Of a stretch of DNA of 64,000 bases, positions 31,427 through 40,249 are shown one piece after another; within the stretch, counting starts at the first letter, position 1, and each line of letters opens with the position of its first letter. Both the position numbers and the translations under genes were made by a program. Source of the DNA: Anaerolineales bacterium UBA5195 (GTDB lineage: Bacteria > Chloroflexota > Anaerolineae > Anaerolineales > Villigracilaceae); assembly GCA_002412925.1 (NCBI GenBank), contig DHVZ01000011.1, positions 232,044 through 296,043 on the forward strand, read 5' to 3'. The notes under the pieces are model-generated. The model was not told the origin of the DNA, ran no database searches, and was given only the letters and a program-made list of their open reading frames with translations.

Positions 31427-32115
31427 TGCAAAATTTCATAATTGGAACCTCACCCCACTCTAGTTTGGAGTGGATCAAAGCATTCGATCCCAGGAAACAT
31501 CTTTTACCACTCTATGTCTATTTGCGCGTTAAGCGTATTTTTGACCTGGTAGTCGTCATTTCGACGATGCCTTTTTGGCTGGCGCTGGTGGGGGCGATTG
31601 CTCTGCTAATCTGGATAACATCTCCGGGAGCGCCTGCTGTTTTTGTTCAACAGCGGACCGGCAAAGGTGGCCGCCGATTTTCGATGTACAAATTTCGCTC
31701 CATGGTTCCCAATGCTGAAGAACTCAAAAAAACTTATGCCCACCTGAACGAACTGCAATGGCCTGATTTTAAAATCACAAATGATCCACGAATTACCCCC
31801 CTCGGTAAAGTCCTGCGGAAAACCAGCCTCGATGAACTTCCACAGTTGTTTAACGTGCTGAAAGGGGAGATGAGCTTGGTTGGGCCACGCCCAACTTCTT
31901 TCGGCGCAGAAACTTACCAACTCTGGCATACCGAGAGGCTGGATGTCGTTCCCGGTATTACGGGATTATGGCAAATTGTTGGGCGCGCCTCGCTCGAATT
32001 TGATGACCGTTTACGTCTGGATATTGCTTATGTTGAGCGACGCAGCCTGTGGTTCGATATTAACATTTTGGTTCGCACAGTTGCTGCTGTTTTCAAGCAA
32101 AAGGGCGCACATTAA
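31423..32115 (+). CDS. Polyprenyl-phosphate sugar-1-phosphate transferase (initiating, WcaJ/EpsL type)
   Basis: 230 residues, the short form with one membrane helix (about 40-62) and a catalytic bacterial sugar-transferase domain: KRIFDL at the entry, QQRTGKGGRRFSMYKFRSM, then the hallmark LRKTSLDELPQLFNVLKGEMSLVGPRP and PGITGLWQIVGR. Such enzymes load the first sugar-phosphate onto undecaprenyl phosphate and start repeat-unit assembly at the inner membrane. Start ATG at 31423 overlaps the stop of the GGDEF-like gene. The sugar cannot be deduced. Confidence 0.92.
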   Translation: MMQNFIIGTSPHSSLEWIKAFDPRKHLLPLYVYLRVKRIFDLVVVISTMPFWLALVGAIALLIWITSPGAPAVFVQQRTGKGGRRFSMYKFRSMVPNAEELKKTYAHLNELQWPDFKITNDPRITPLGKVLRKTSLDELPQLFNVLKGEMSLVGPRPTSFGAETYQLWHTERLDVVPGITGLWQIVGRASLEFDDRLRLDIAYVERRSLWFDINILVRTVAAVFKQKGAH

Positions 32116-32134
32116 TGGATGCGACAGGCCCTGA

Positions 32135-33286
32135 ATGACTCCGCATTTTCCTCGGGCAGATCTACGGGTCTTGATTGTCGATCTTTCGCATGAATTTGGT
32201 GGTGCCAGTTCGCGTGTGCTTGGGTTAATGTCGGGTTTTCCTCCGGAACAGATTGGGTTGGCAGCGATCGCGGATAGCCCGGTTTTCGGGCAAGCGCGAA
32301 AAATGGGTTTTAGCGTTTATCCCGTTGGGGCACATAAAGCCGATTGGCGCATTTTACCCAATCTCATAAAGGTCATTCGGGATAAGCAGTATAAAGTTGT
32401 TGATACGCAAAATATCCAATCCAAACTCTGGGGAAGTCTCGCGGCCCGGCTGACAGGGGCGGCACTTGTTTCCACATTGAACAGTTGGTATCGTTTTGAA
32501 CATGGGAAAAATCTAAAAGGGATATTTTATACTTGGCTTGAATTGCTCACTAACCCATGGCTAGATGGATATATTGTCGTTTCCAAGACAGTTTATGATG
32601 CACTGAGAAATTCTATAAAAAAAGCCCCTTTTATCGACCTGATTTACAATGCAATCGGGCTACGGCCAGAAGAAATTCCAGGTAATCCGGCCCAGCTCAA
32701 AGTTAAATTCAACTTGCCTGTCAATGCAATTGTCTGCTCTGCCGCGGGCAGATTGGTATGGGCAAAAGGCTACGAAGATTTGATCGCAGCCATATCACAA
32801 GTCGCGAAACCTGTGCCTAATTTATTTTGCATTATTGTTGGGGAAGGGGAGTTGCGCAGTTCATTAGACGCCAAAATTGAGCAAGCCGGGCTTAAAGCGC
32901 GGGTTATTTTGGCCGGGTATGTGGAACACGATGAAGTCCTTTCCATCTTGAAGAGCAGTGATATTTTTGTAATGCCATCGCGGCAGGAAGGTACGCCGAT
33001 CGCGCTACTGGAAGCGGCGGCGATAGGTGTTCCTATTTTGGCAACGTCCAGTGGTGGGATTCCCGAACTGGTCGAGAATGGCAAACAAGCTTTGCTTGTG
33101 CCACCTGGAGATTCACCGGCGCTGGCTGCCGGACTTCTTGAACTAAGTCAAAATCCAAAGCGCAGGCGGGATCTTGCTATGCAAGCACAAGCTCACGTTA
33201 GAGCTGCTTTTAGCCTCGAAGCGCAGGTACTTGCCACCCGATTGGCCTATCAGAAGGCGTTTGATCATAAGAATCCCTCCGGATAA
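32135..33286 (+). CDS. GT4-family glycosyltransferase
   Basis: 383 residues with a GT-B fold signature. The N-terminal half has LRVLIVDLSHEFGGASSRVLGL; the C-terminal half has AAGRLVWAKGYEDLIAAI, IIVGEGELRSSL, and the EX7E motif in PSRQEGTPIALLEAAAIGVPILATSSGGIPELV. Retaining enzyme of the GT4 type, adding a sugar to the lipid-linked repeat unit on the cytoplasmic side. It starts 19 nt after the sugar-transferase gene without a clear ribosome site. Donor and acceptor unknown. Confidence 0.9.
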   Translation: MTPHFPRADLRVLIVDLSHEFGGASSRVLGLMSGFPPEQIGLAAIADSPVFGQARKMGFSVYPVGAHKADWRILPNLIKVIRDKQYKVVDTQNIQSKLWGSLAARLTGAALVSTLNSWYRFEHGKNLKGIFYTWLELLTNPWLDGYIVVSKTVYDALRNSIKKAPFIDLIYNAIGLRPEEIPGNPAQLKVKFNLPVNAIVCSAAGRLVWAKGYEDLIAAISQVAKPVPNLFCIIVGEGELRSSLDAKIEQAGLKARVILAGYVEHDEVLSILKSSDIFVMPSRQEGTPIALLEAAAIGVPILATSSGGIPELVENGKQALLVPPGDSPALAAGLLELSQNPKRRRDLAMQAQAHVRAAFSLEAQVLATRLAYQKAFDHKNPSG

Positions 33287-33455
33287 AACTGCGGCCCAAA
33301 ATATGGGTCTATTTTCGAATTGTGTCACAAAAGTAGTATAATTTAGGTAATAATTATCGGTAATACGACTTAATAGGAAATGGTACTCAGTTACACAAGT
33401 TATCTTTACTGGGAATGAGAGCACCAGAACGGCACAAGCCTGCTTGTGAATCCTT

Positions 33456-33547
33456 GGCCCTTTGGGAATCTGCGTGGCAGGACCCCAAAATGTGGCACTC
33501 TTCACCCCGTAAGCCCATCGGGGCAGGCGGGAAAATCCTGGAGACCC
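33456..33547 (+). ncRNA. Repeated candidate structured RNA element, copy 3
   Basis: Third copy of the element described at 4204-4295. Here CTGC-GTG-GCAG also forms a small hairpin inside the TTTGGG/CCCAAA stem. It ends 28 nt before the ATG of the next membrane-protein gene and would lie in that gene's leader. A TATAAT-like box at 33337-33342 precedes it. The rest of 33287-33575 holds nothing else. Confidence 0.45.
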
Positions 33548-33575
33548 GAATTCTTAAATATATTTTGAGGCGATC

Positions 33576-34322
33576 ATGATAAATAAAAGTCTATTTTCTA
33601 ATCCAGCAATATATTTGATCGTTGTTGTTTATATTATCTTGAGTTTTATGACACTGGGGTTTGGAAATCAAGTCGCCAGTTGGATGTTTGCAGAGGATCA
33701 TTATTTTGAAAATGTTGGGGCACTTTCTTTTTTTGTAACCAGTGTGCTTTTTTTCTGGGCGTTCTTAACTGCCAGAAACCCTCATAATACCCCCAAAGTA
33801 TTTTGGCTAAAGCCATTGGTTTATTTGGCATTGGCCTTTATATTTTTTTTTGGCGCAGGAGAGGAAATAAGTTGGGGCCAGAGAATATTTAATCTGCAAA
33901 CCCCCGATTTGTTAAATGCTGTTAATAAACAAAATGAGATAACAATACATAATATTTCTATTGCCGGACATCAAATTCCGTTCGAGTTTTTTTTCGATGT
34001 TTTCTGGTTTTCTCTCGTAATTTTGCTGCCCATCCTTAGCAGGTATGTGAAGCCCATAAAACAATTTTTTGGCAGGTTTATGCCAATTGTGTCTTTAGGA
34101 ATAGGCTTGTTGTTTTTATGTAACTATATCTTTGCCAAAGTGGCAAAAGCAATCTTTGTTACTGTTTATACCTTTGATTCGGTTCCTTTTATTCAGGCTG
34201 TTCAAGAAACGAAAGAAAGCAATTATGCTCTCTTATGGATACTGATTGCGCTCTTTGCGGTTTTAGAATTGAGTCATTCTGCCCATGAGAATCAAGATCG
34301 ATCACCTGCAACGCCATTGTAA
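33576..34322 (+). CDS. Integral membrane protein, conserved hypothetical
   Basis: 248 residues with about six membrane helices. A conserved-looking loop AEDHYFENVGALSFF is followed by a third helix ending FFFGAGEEISWGQRIFNLQTP, with NKQNEITIHN after it; the paired Glu and Arg in AGEEISWGQR suggest a functional membrane-embedded site. I have seen this wording in uncharacterised proteins near polysaccharide genes but cannot name a function. The gene is flanked by the candidate RNA element (before) and palindromic repeat I (after) and is clearly A/T-richer than the housekeeping genes. Confidence 0.75.
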   Translation: MINKSLFSNPAIYLIVVVYIILSFMTLGFGNQVASWMFAEDHYFENVGALSFFVTSVLFFWAFLTARNPHNTPKVFWLKPLVYLALAFIFFFGAGEEISWGQRIFNLQTPDLLNAVNKQNEITIHNISIAGHQIPFEFFFDVFWFSLVILLPILSRYVKPIKQFFGRFMPIVSLGIGLLFLCNYIFAKVAKAIFVTVYTFDSVPFIQAVQETKESNYALLWILIALFAVLELSHSAHENQDRSPATPL

Positions 34323-34381
34323 AAATTACTACTTTTACTCGGTAACCAGGTTTGCAGAAATGCTTTTGATGTAATCGCGAT

Positions 34382-34500
34382 AAATCAGTACTTCGCAAAA
34401 GTTGAAAGAATCCCCGATTTTGGGTGTGCGCGGCGGGCGTACACCCGCCGCGCACACCCAAAATCGGGTTTTTCCAAGAAGTTTCGTGAACGACTGATTT
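34382..34500. repeat. Dispersed palindromic repeat, full copy (I)
   Basis: The cleanest full-length member. Ends AAATCAGTACTTCGCAAAAG and GTTTCGTGAACGACTGATTT form terminal inverted repeats. The core 34413-34468 is a 56-bp palindrome with one mismatched pair, from CCCGATTTTGGGTGTGCGCG to its return. Confidence 0.88.
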
Positions 34501-34532
34501 TACAAGTTTTGGGAAAAGGAATTTTTGCCACA

Positions 34533-35726
34533 ATGGTTGATGAGCCTCAAAATGCAAATACCATAATTTTCCAGGCCTATAATGCTTTTGAAAACCCAGA
34601 TTTTGTGAAGACAATTTGGCTCACCATGTCGAATAAATGCCCGCATAGTTTTTTTTCTTCGTGGGGCTGGATATCGACCTGGATCAAGAGCTTGCCTTCA
34701 AAGAGCGATATTCGTTTTATTGTTGGCTATGCAGGGAAAGAACCCGTTATTGCTTTTTTCTTTGGTTGTAAAAAAAGAAAAAAATACGGCTTTCTGCCTT
34801 CGAAAATATTATCTCTAAACTCAACGGCAGATCCGTATTTTGATCAACTTTACATTGAATATAATTCAATGCTTGTCGATCCATCTATTTCACTAAATAC
34901 CGATATTCTCTTTCGATTTCTAAACTCATTGAGTTGGGATGAGTTTAGTTTCCCTGGCGTCTCGGCAGGTTTTGTTTCAGGGATCAACTTACCCGAAAAG
35001 AATGCTGGGCGGGATTTTTATCTCAGCGTGGATGAGACGACAAATTGTTTTTTTGTTGAATTGCAAAAAATTAGAGAAGCGGGAATGGATTTTTACAAGC
35101 TGCTTAGCGCAAATAAACGCAGCCAAATCCGTAGGTCAATCAAACAATATGAAATTGATGGCGGTATTCAAATCTGTGAAGCAGCCAGTGCTGAAGAAGC
35201 TTTATCAAGCTTGGATAGTTTGGCTATATTACACCAGCGAGAGTGGCAAAAAAAGGGAAAGCCCGGCGCTTTTTCCAATAAATACTTATATCAATTTCAT
35301 AAGAGCCTGATTCGGGATCGGTTTGATAATCACGAAATCCAATTGTTACATATTTTTAACGAGAAAATGACGATAGGATATCTTTACAATTTTGTTTATC
35401 GCAACAATGTTTACTTTTACCAGTGTGGTTTTAATTATCTAGAGGAAAATATGTACCGCCCTGGGCTAGTTTCTCATTATTTTGCAATCATGCATAATGC
35501 AATGAAAAACATGGATACTTATGATTTCCTCGCTGGAGACTCGCCCTATAAAAGTAGTTTATCAACCAACTCAATGCCAATGTATTGGGTCCGGCTGATA
35601 AAAGGCAGAAATCGGTTTTGGTTGGAAGAAAAAGTGACACAGCTCAAGTTAAAATTGAGATCAACTCCAATGCTCGAAAATAACCTAAAAAAGGTTCGAA
35701 ATTGGTTTGAACTGCAGAAAGGATAA
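34533..35726 (+). CDS. CelD/BcsL-like GNAT (FemAB-type) acyltransferase
   Basis: Start at ATG 34533; the frame opens at a TTG (34509) but the first eight codons look like leader with AAAGGA inside. 397 residues with the two-half GNAT layout of PF13480 proteins. The N-terminal half includes FFSSWGWISTWIKSL and an IRFIVGYAGKEPVIAFF strand. The C-terminal half has LLSANKRSQIRRSIKQYE, a typical LSKKxRxxIRR-like motif, followed by LLHIFNEKMTIGYLYNFVYRNNVYFYQCGFNY and YDFLAGDSPYK. Such enzymes acylate or aminoacylate cell-surface polymers; CelD/BcsL members sit in exopolysaccharide clusters. Acyl donor unknown. Confidence 0.82.
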   Translation: MVDEPQNANTIIFQAYNAFENPDFVKTIWLTMSNKCPHSFFSSWGWISTWIKSLPSKSDIRFIVGYAGKEPVIAFFFGCKKRKKYGFLPSKILSLNSTADPYFDQLYIEYNSMLVDPSISLNTDILFRFLNSLSWDEFSFPGVSAGFVSGINLPEKNAGRDFYLSVDETTNCFFVELQKIREAGMDFYKLLSANKRSQIRRSIKQYEIDGGIQICEAASAEEALSSLDSLAILHQREWQKKGKPGAFSNKYLYQFHKSLIRDRFDNHEIQLLHIFNEKMTIGYLYNFVYRNNVYFYQCGFNYLEENMYRPGLVSHYFAIMHNAMKNMDTYDFLAGDSPYKSSLSTNSMPMYWVRLIKGRNRFWLEEKVTQLKLKLRSTPMLENNLKKVRNWFELQKG

Positions 35727-35890
35727 TTTGATTCGATCAATGAATACCTGAGCTTCTTAATTTCTAAACGGATGATGTGAAAGTGAAGGCGGTTTCCCTT
35801 TCCGTGAAATTATATTCTTAGTGGTTGATCTCTGGTTTGAACAGGATACTATGGTCGACCAGAATAAAATAGTTGGCAGGTTAACAGAGA

Positions 35891-36976
35891 ATGCATTTTC
35901 AAATCTTATTGTGGGTTGTTGCTAGCGTTTTGTTGATTGCATCCTGTGCGCCGAGCAGAAACCCTCAGACGCCTGGTGTAGATCAAGTAACTAATGCTCC
36001 ACTTACTATTTCCCCACTTACTGCGGTTCCGCCAATTGAAGACTATGGTTGTTATCGCCCTTATGGAGAGGTTTCGATCTGGAATGTGCCGCTGGATTGG
36101 TCAAAAGCCCGGTTTCACCCGAAGAGTGATGCCATGATGGATGCGTTTTTTAAAAGCGATTCATGGATTGGAGCCGACACAAGTCGATATGCTGCTAATA
36201 TTTATTTTGTAACCAATAAAACACCTCTGCGTCCAGTAACTCTTTGGGTCAAGCGTAGTTTTCGAAATGCAATTGACGATTTTTCCGTTCAATTTGGTGA
36301 ACCGGGTGCAACGGTCTGGGTGCCGCTCCCACAAGATGCCCAACCCGCTCCCGGTACAGACGGAGAATTGGTTGTGATTAATCAGGATACTGGGGAAGAA
36401 TGGGGGGTGATGAATGGAGAAATTGATAATCAAGGACAGTGGTACGCTGGAGGAGTTTATCGATATCACATTCAAAATTCTGGAATTCCTCCCAAAGGAT
36501 TTGCACATCGAGGCGCTGGCATTGGAAGTTTTGCTGGAATTGTGAGACCTTGTGAAGTGGAGCGTGGATATATTGGGCATGCTGTCACCATCGCTTATGA
36601 TTCTCCATGCGCACCAGAAGTGTGTCAGGCCAACAATTGGCCGGCCGTTGTTCCTCCATTTACCAAAACGGACGGAGAAGGCAGATGGCAATTTGATATT
36701 CCTGAAGGCGCTCGCCTAGTCATCCGCCCAGAAATACCAAAAAATGAGATTGCCAAAGCTTGTTCTGGCGTAAAAGGTTGCATTGTTTGGGTGCTGAATA
36801 TGCAGGAATACGGCGGTTTTATTGTTGACAACAGTGGTCACCCGAAAACCTATGCTGAGGGTGACGCCACGGCAAATTGGGATAATAACGTCTGGTCTGC
36901 CGGAATGTTAAGGAATATCCCGCCTAGTTGGTATGCGGTGATTGATTGGAATTATCCGTCAACAACACTTCGTTAA
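35891..36976 (+). CDS. Secreted lipoprotein of unknown function
   Basis: 361 residues. Signal peptide with lipobox LLIASC (Cys19), then a Thr/Pro-rich linker of about 30 residues and a compact domain of about 310 residues. It has many Trp/Tyr/Gly and several cysteines (GCYRPYG, RPCEVERG, SPCAPEVCQA, KACSGVKGCIVW). Local runs such as GIPPKGFAHRGAGIGSFAGIVRP, GRWQFDIPEGARLVIRPEI and VLNMQEYGGFIVDNSGH suggest a beta-rich, carbohydrate-active or binding domain. I do not recognise the family; a role in processing or holding the exopolysaccharide is inferred only from location. An A/T-rich gap precedes it. Confidence 0.7.
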   Translation: MHFQILLWVVASVLLIASCAPSRNPQTPGVDQVTNAPLTISPLTAVPPIEDYGCYRPYGEVSIWNVPLDWSKARFHPKSDAMMDAFFKSDSWIGADTSRYAANIYFVTNKTPLRPVTLWVKRSFRNAIDDFSVQFGEPGATVWVPLPQDAQPAPGTDGELVVINQDTGEEWGVMNGEIDNQGQWYAGGVYRYHIQNSGIPPKGFAHRGAGIGSFAGIVRPCEVERGYIGHAVTIAYDSPCAPEVCQANNWPAVVPPFTKTDGEGRWQFDIPEGARLVIRPEIPKNEIAKACSGVKGCIVWVLNMQEYGGFIVDNSGHPKTYAEGDATANWDNNVWSAGMLRNIPPSWYAVIDWNYPSTTLR

Positions 36977-37148
36977 GGATCTGTAAAAGAATAACTTCGC
37001 AGATTCGTTTTTAAGATTTGCGTCAGTGATGACTTTGTTTAAGGCTTCTTCCATAACCCCGTCAAGAATGCGGGTGAAAAAAATGAAATGCAATTCGCCC
37101 CAAAAAGATTGGTCTTTGTGATCAAAAAACAAAAAATAAATGATATAC

Positions 37149-37157
37149 TGATATAAT
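37149..37157 (+). promoter_or_regulatory. Putative extended -10 promoter
   Basis: TGATATAAT, a TGn extension plus perfect TATAAT, stands 103 nt upstream of the polymerase gene in a 283-bp gap (36977-37259) that shows no gene. Confidence 0.35.
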
Positions 37158-37259
37158 TATGGATATATAAGGTCTGGTTAGGGTAACATCTAGGCCTTAG
37201 TATAGCGCTTGCTTATGTTAAACATAATTGCGATGAGCTTCTTAAAGGATTGAAAAAAC

Positions 37260-38720
37260 ATGTCTATCACGAAAAATGATTTTCTATACTTATTAATTTG
37301 TTTGTTTTTAGTCACGGCTGCGGTTCTGGCGATTGGAAGTCATGATCCTTCTGTTGGTTTATACGCTGTCTTGGGATCGGCAGGAATTGCCATGGTTATG
37401 GCAATAGTTATTAAGCCAAGTCTTGGTGCCAGTATCTTAATCATCGCCATCTTTACAAACATTTCCAGTTTGCTCACGAACAGGGGATACCCCGGCTTGA
37501 TTAAACCTTTGGTGGTGGTTGTTTTCGCCGCCATTATGGTTCGCAATTATTACACCGGGCAAGCGCCGAAAAACCGTGCAAAGACAGCCCGGATTGAGAT
37601 GTTCCTGATATTTTATTTAGTAGCCGTTGCAATCTCCTATTTGGTGGCCTCAGACAAAGCTAGAGCGCTGGATGCCATCCTAGATTTAGTCAAAGATATT
37701 GGGATTATCTACGCAGTTTTGTTCGCTTTACGGAAGCCAAGCGACTGGAAACAGGTAATCTGGGTCATTATTTTAACGACGGCAATTGTGTCATTGTTTG
37801 GCGTTTACCAGGTTTTTACAGGGAATTATGCGCAAAATTTCTTTGGCTTGGCCGCTCATAAAGTGGATGGTTCAAATATACGCTTGGGAGGCCCGATTAG
37901 AGAACCCAATATGTGGGGACAGGTTGTTTTGGCGGTTATTCCCCTTATTATTTTCCGGATCATTCATGAACCTCGCAAAATAACGAAACTATTCGGGGTG
38001 GGTATTTTGGGTATTCTATTAATAGAGTTGTTTAATACGTACAGCCGTGGCGCCTACTTGGGGTTGGTTGTCATAACGCTATTGATTATGTTCGTGTTTG
38101 AGAAAAACTTTAACTTTAAACTGGCGCTTGTCAGTCTGGGAGCAGTTCTTCTGATTTTCTCGCTACTCCCTTCCAGTTATATCGAACGTTTTGCCAGTTT
38201 GGCATCTCTTTCTCCAGCGACTGAGAATGGCATCTATCAGGACAGTTCCTTCCGTGGGCGTAGCAGTGAACTTCTGACAGGCCTAAGCATTGTTGCCCGG
38301 AATCCGATTTTAGGTGTTGGCGCTGGGAATTATCCAAATAATTACCAAAAATACTCTCAGGAGATTGGGATTGAGTTGCGCTCTGAAGAGCGCGATGCGC
38401 ATTCTCTATACTTACAAATAGCGGCGGAAACAGGCATATTGGGACTTTTTTCTTTTTTGGGTATCGTTGGTTCACTCTTGGTTGGTTTGTCCAAGGCAGT
38501 AAAATCGATTGAACACCTTCCCCAATATCAGACTTGGTTTCCCTGGATTAACGCACTCATGGTAGCGATTCTGGGTTATTTGGTGGCGGCCTTCTTCTTA
38601 CATGGAGCGTATATCCGTTATTTTTGGATATTGATTTCTCTAGCGATTACGGCCATTCAATTAACTGACGAACTGCATAAAAACGCCAAATACCCGATAC
38701 CTCGTGAGTCTGATCTTTGA
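37260..38720 (+). CDS. O-antigen ligase / Wzy-like polymerase
   Basis: 486 residues with 10-12 membrane helices, matching the O-antigen ligase (Wzy_C) architecture. The large extracytoplasmic loop is between helices near residues 285-390, with LFNTYSRGAYLGLVV before it and NPILGVGAGNYPNNYQKYSQEIG, then DAHSLYLQIAAETGILGLFSFL after, the usual His-containing region. It joins lipid-linked repeat units into the polymer or transfers it. The stop overlaps the start of the flippase gene by 4 bp (TTGA), so both are co-translated. Confidence 0.88.
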   Translation: MSITKNDFLYLLICLFLVTAAVLAIGSHDPSVGLYAVLGSAGIAMVMAIVIKPSLGASILIIAIFTNISSLLTNRGYPGLIKPLVVVVFAAIMVRNYYTGQAPKNRAKTARIEMFLIFYLVAVAISYLVASDKARALDAILDLVKDIGIIYAVLFALRKPSDWKQVIWVIILTTAIVSLFGVYQVFTGNYAQNFFGLAAHKVDGSNIRLGGPIREPNMWGQVVLAVIPLIIFRIIHEPRKITKLFGVGILGILLIELFNTYSRGAYLGLVVITLLIMFVFEKNFNFKLALVSLGAVLLIFSLLPSSYIERFASLASLSPATENGIYQDSSFRGRSSELLTGLSIVARNPILGVGAGNYPNNYQKYSQEIGIELRSEERDAHSLYLQIAAETGILGLFSFLGIVGSLLVGLSKAVKSIEHLPQYQTWFPWINALMVAILGYLVAAFFLHGAYIRYFWILISLAITAIQLTDELHKNAKYPIPRESDL

Positions 38721-40201
38721 TAGATGACCTGGTTTTACCCAAAGATAATAGCCAGATCACCCGAAAGGCTGGCCGGGGTATCTTCTGGAATTTTTTGACC
38801 TATGGCTTGGGCAAAGGGGTGATATTGCTGACTACCTCGATCCTGGCCCGTTTGCTAACAAAAGGTGATTTTGGACTGGTTGCAATCGCCGTGGTTGCAA
38901 TCAATTACCTCTCAGTTGTTAAAGACTTGGGGCTTGGGGTAGCCCTTATTCAGCGGCGAGAGGATGTAAATGAGGCCGCCAATACAGTCTTTACCATAAA
39001 CCTGGCGCTGGGCTTATTTTTGTCTGCTATTGTAATTCCGTTGGCGCCTGTCTTTGCCATCTATTTCAACGACCCAATGATCACCCCTGTTTTACGGTGG
39101 TTGGGCGTTTCTTTTGCCATCAACGCGCTTGGATCGGTTCATGTTATCTGGCTGATGCGTGAATTGGATTATCGCCGTAAATTTATTCCTGATATGGGGA
39201 ATACGATTGTTAAAGGAGTTACATCTATTGGATTAGCCTACGCCGGTTTTGGCGTTTGGGCCCTGGTGTATGGTCAGATTTTGGGCGCGCTTGCTTCTGT
39301 GATTCTGGTTTGGATTATTCTACCCTGGCGGCCACGCCTGACTGTGAATAAAAAAATCACCGGCACGTTAATGAAATTCGGTGTTTCTGTGACAGGAGGA
39401 GATATTCTTAGTGTGTTCATTGACAATGTCGACTATGTGATTGTTGGGCGGTTGTTTGGTTTGGAGGCTTTGAGTGTCTACACACTGGCTTATCGATTGC
39501 CGGAGATGCTTTTGATTGGCAATTTATGGGTCATGGGAGGGGTTACCTTTCCAGCCTTTTCATCAATTCAAAATCAACCCGAGGAAATGCGCCGCGGGGT
39601 TCTCGCCTCGGTGCGCTTGATCCAATTGATCGCTGTTCCAATTTCCTTGGGTCTCTTAATCGCGGCTGACCCAATCGTCAGGGTGGTTTTCGGTGAACAA
39701 TGGCTTGATGCTATTCCTGTGTTGCGTGTCTTGGCTATTTTTGCCTGGGTTTATTCGATCGGTTATCATATCGGAGATGTCTATAAAGCCATTGGACGGC
39801 CGGATATCCTATTTAAGCTGACAGTGATGACGTTGATCGTGATCATTCCTGCCATCTTGATTGGTTCCAATTATGGGATGCTTGGGATTGCCTGGGGGCA
39901 TTTAGTTGCTGTCCTTATCCGGCGCATCATCAGTTTGACCCTCGCAACCCGATTTATCAAGGTTTCCATTATTGACATTATCAAAGAGCTAAAACCCTCT
40001 TTTCTTGGGGCTTTAGCAATGGCGCCTATCACCTTGGCTGTCTTATACTTGACGATGAATATAAATCCATTTGTTCAACTCCCGCTCGTTGTCCTAGCCG
40101 GGGCTATTAGTTACCTGTCCGTTTTATGGTGGGTAGAGCGAGATAACCTTTTTCGTTTGGCACGCGCAGTTGGTTCTCGGCGCGAAACCTCTCCCGATTA
40201 A
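38717..40201 (+). CDS. Wzx-type lipopolysaccharide/exopolysaccharide flippase (MOP superfamily)
   Basis: 494 residues starting at TTG 38717; no in-frame ATG fits the conserved opening ITRKAGRGIFWNFLTYGLGKGV. About 14 membrane helices. Family marks: LARLLTKGDFGLVAIAVVAINYLSVVKDLGLGVALIQRR (residues about 40-78) and GDILSVFIDNVDYVIVGRLFGLEALSVYTLAYRLPEML, typical of the Polysacc_synt_3/WzxC group. It moves undecaprenyl-linked repeat units across the inner membrane for the upstream polymerase. Confidence 0.92.
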   Translation: MIDDLVLPKDNSQITRKAGRGIFWNFLTYGLGKGVILLTTSILARLLTKGDFGLVAIAVVAINYLSVVKDLGLGVALIQRREDVNEAANTVFTINLALGLFLSAIVIPLAPVFAIYFNDPMITPVLRWLGVSFAINALGSVHVIWLMRELDYRRKFIPDMGNTIVKGVTSIGLAYAGFGVWALVYGQILGALASVILVWIILPWRPRLTVNKKITGTLMKFGVSVTGGDILSVFIDNVDYVIVGRLFGLEALSVYTLAYRLPEMLLIGNLWVMGGVTFPAFSSIQNQPEEMRRGVLASVRLIQLIAVPISLGLLIAADPIVRVVFGEQWLDAIPVLRVLAIFAWVYSIGYHIGDVYKAIGRPDILFKLTVMTLIVIIPAILIGSNYGMLGIAWGHLVAVLIRRIISLTLATRFIKVSIIDIIKELKPSFLGALAMAPITLAVLYLTMNINPFVQLPLVVLAGAISYLSVLWWVERDNLFRLARAVGSRRETSPD

Positions 40202-40249
40202 AACATTAAATCCGAATTTACAAGCGTTTATCTCCTGATTGTTCAATTT

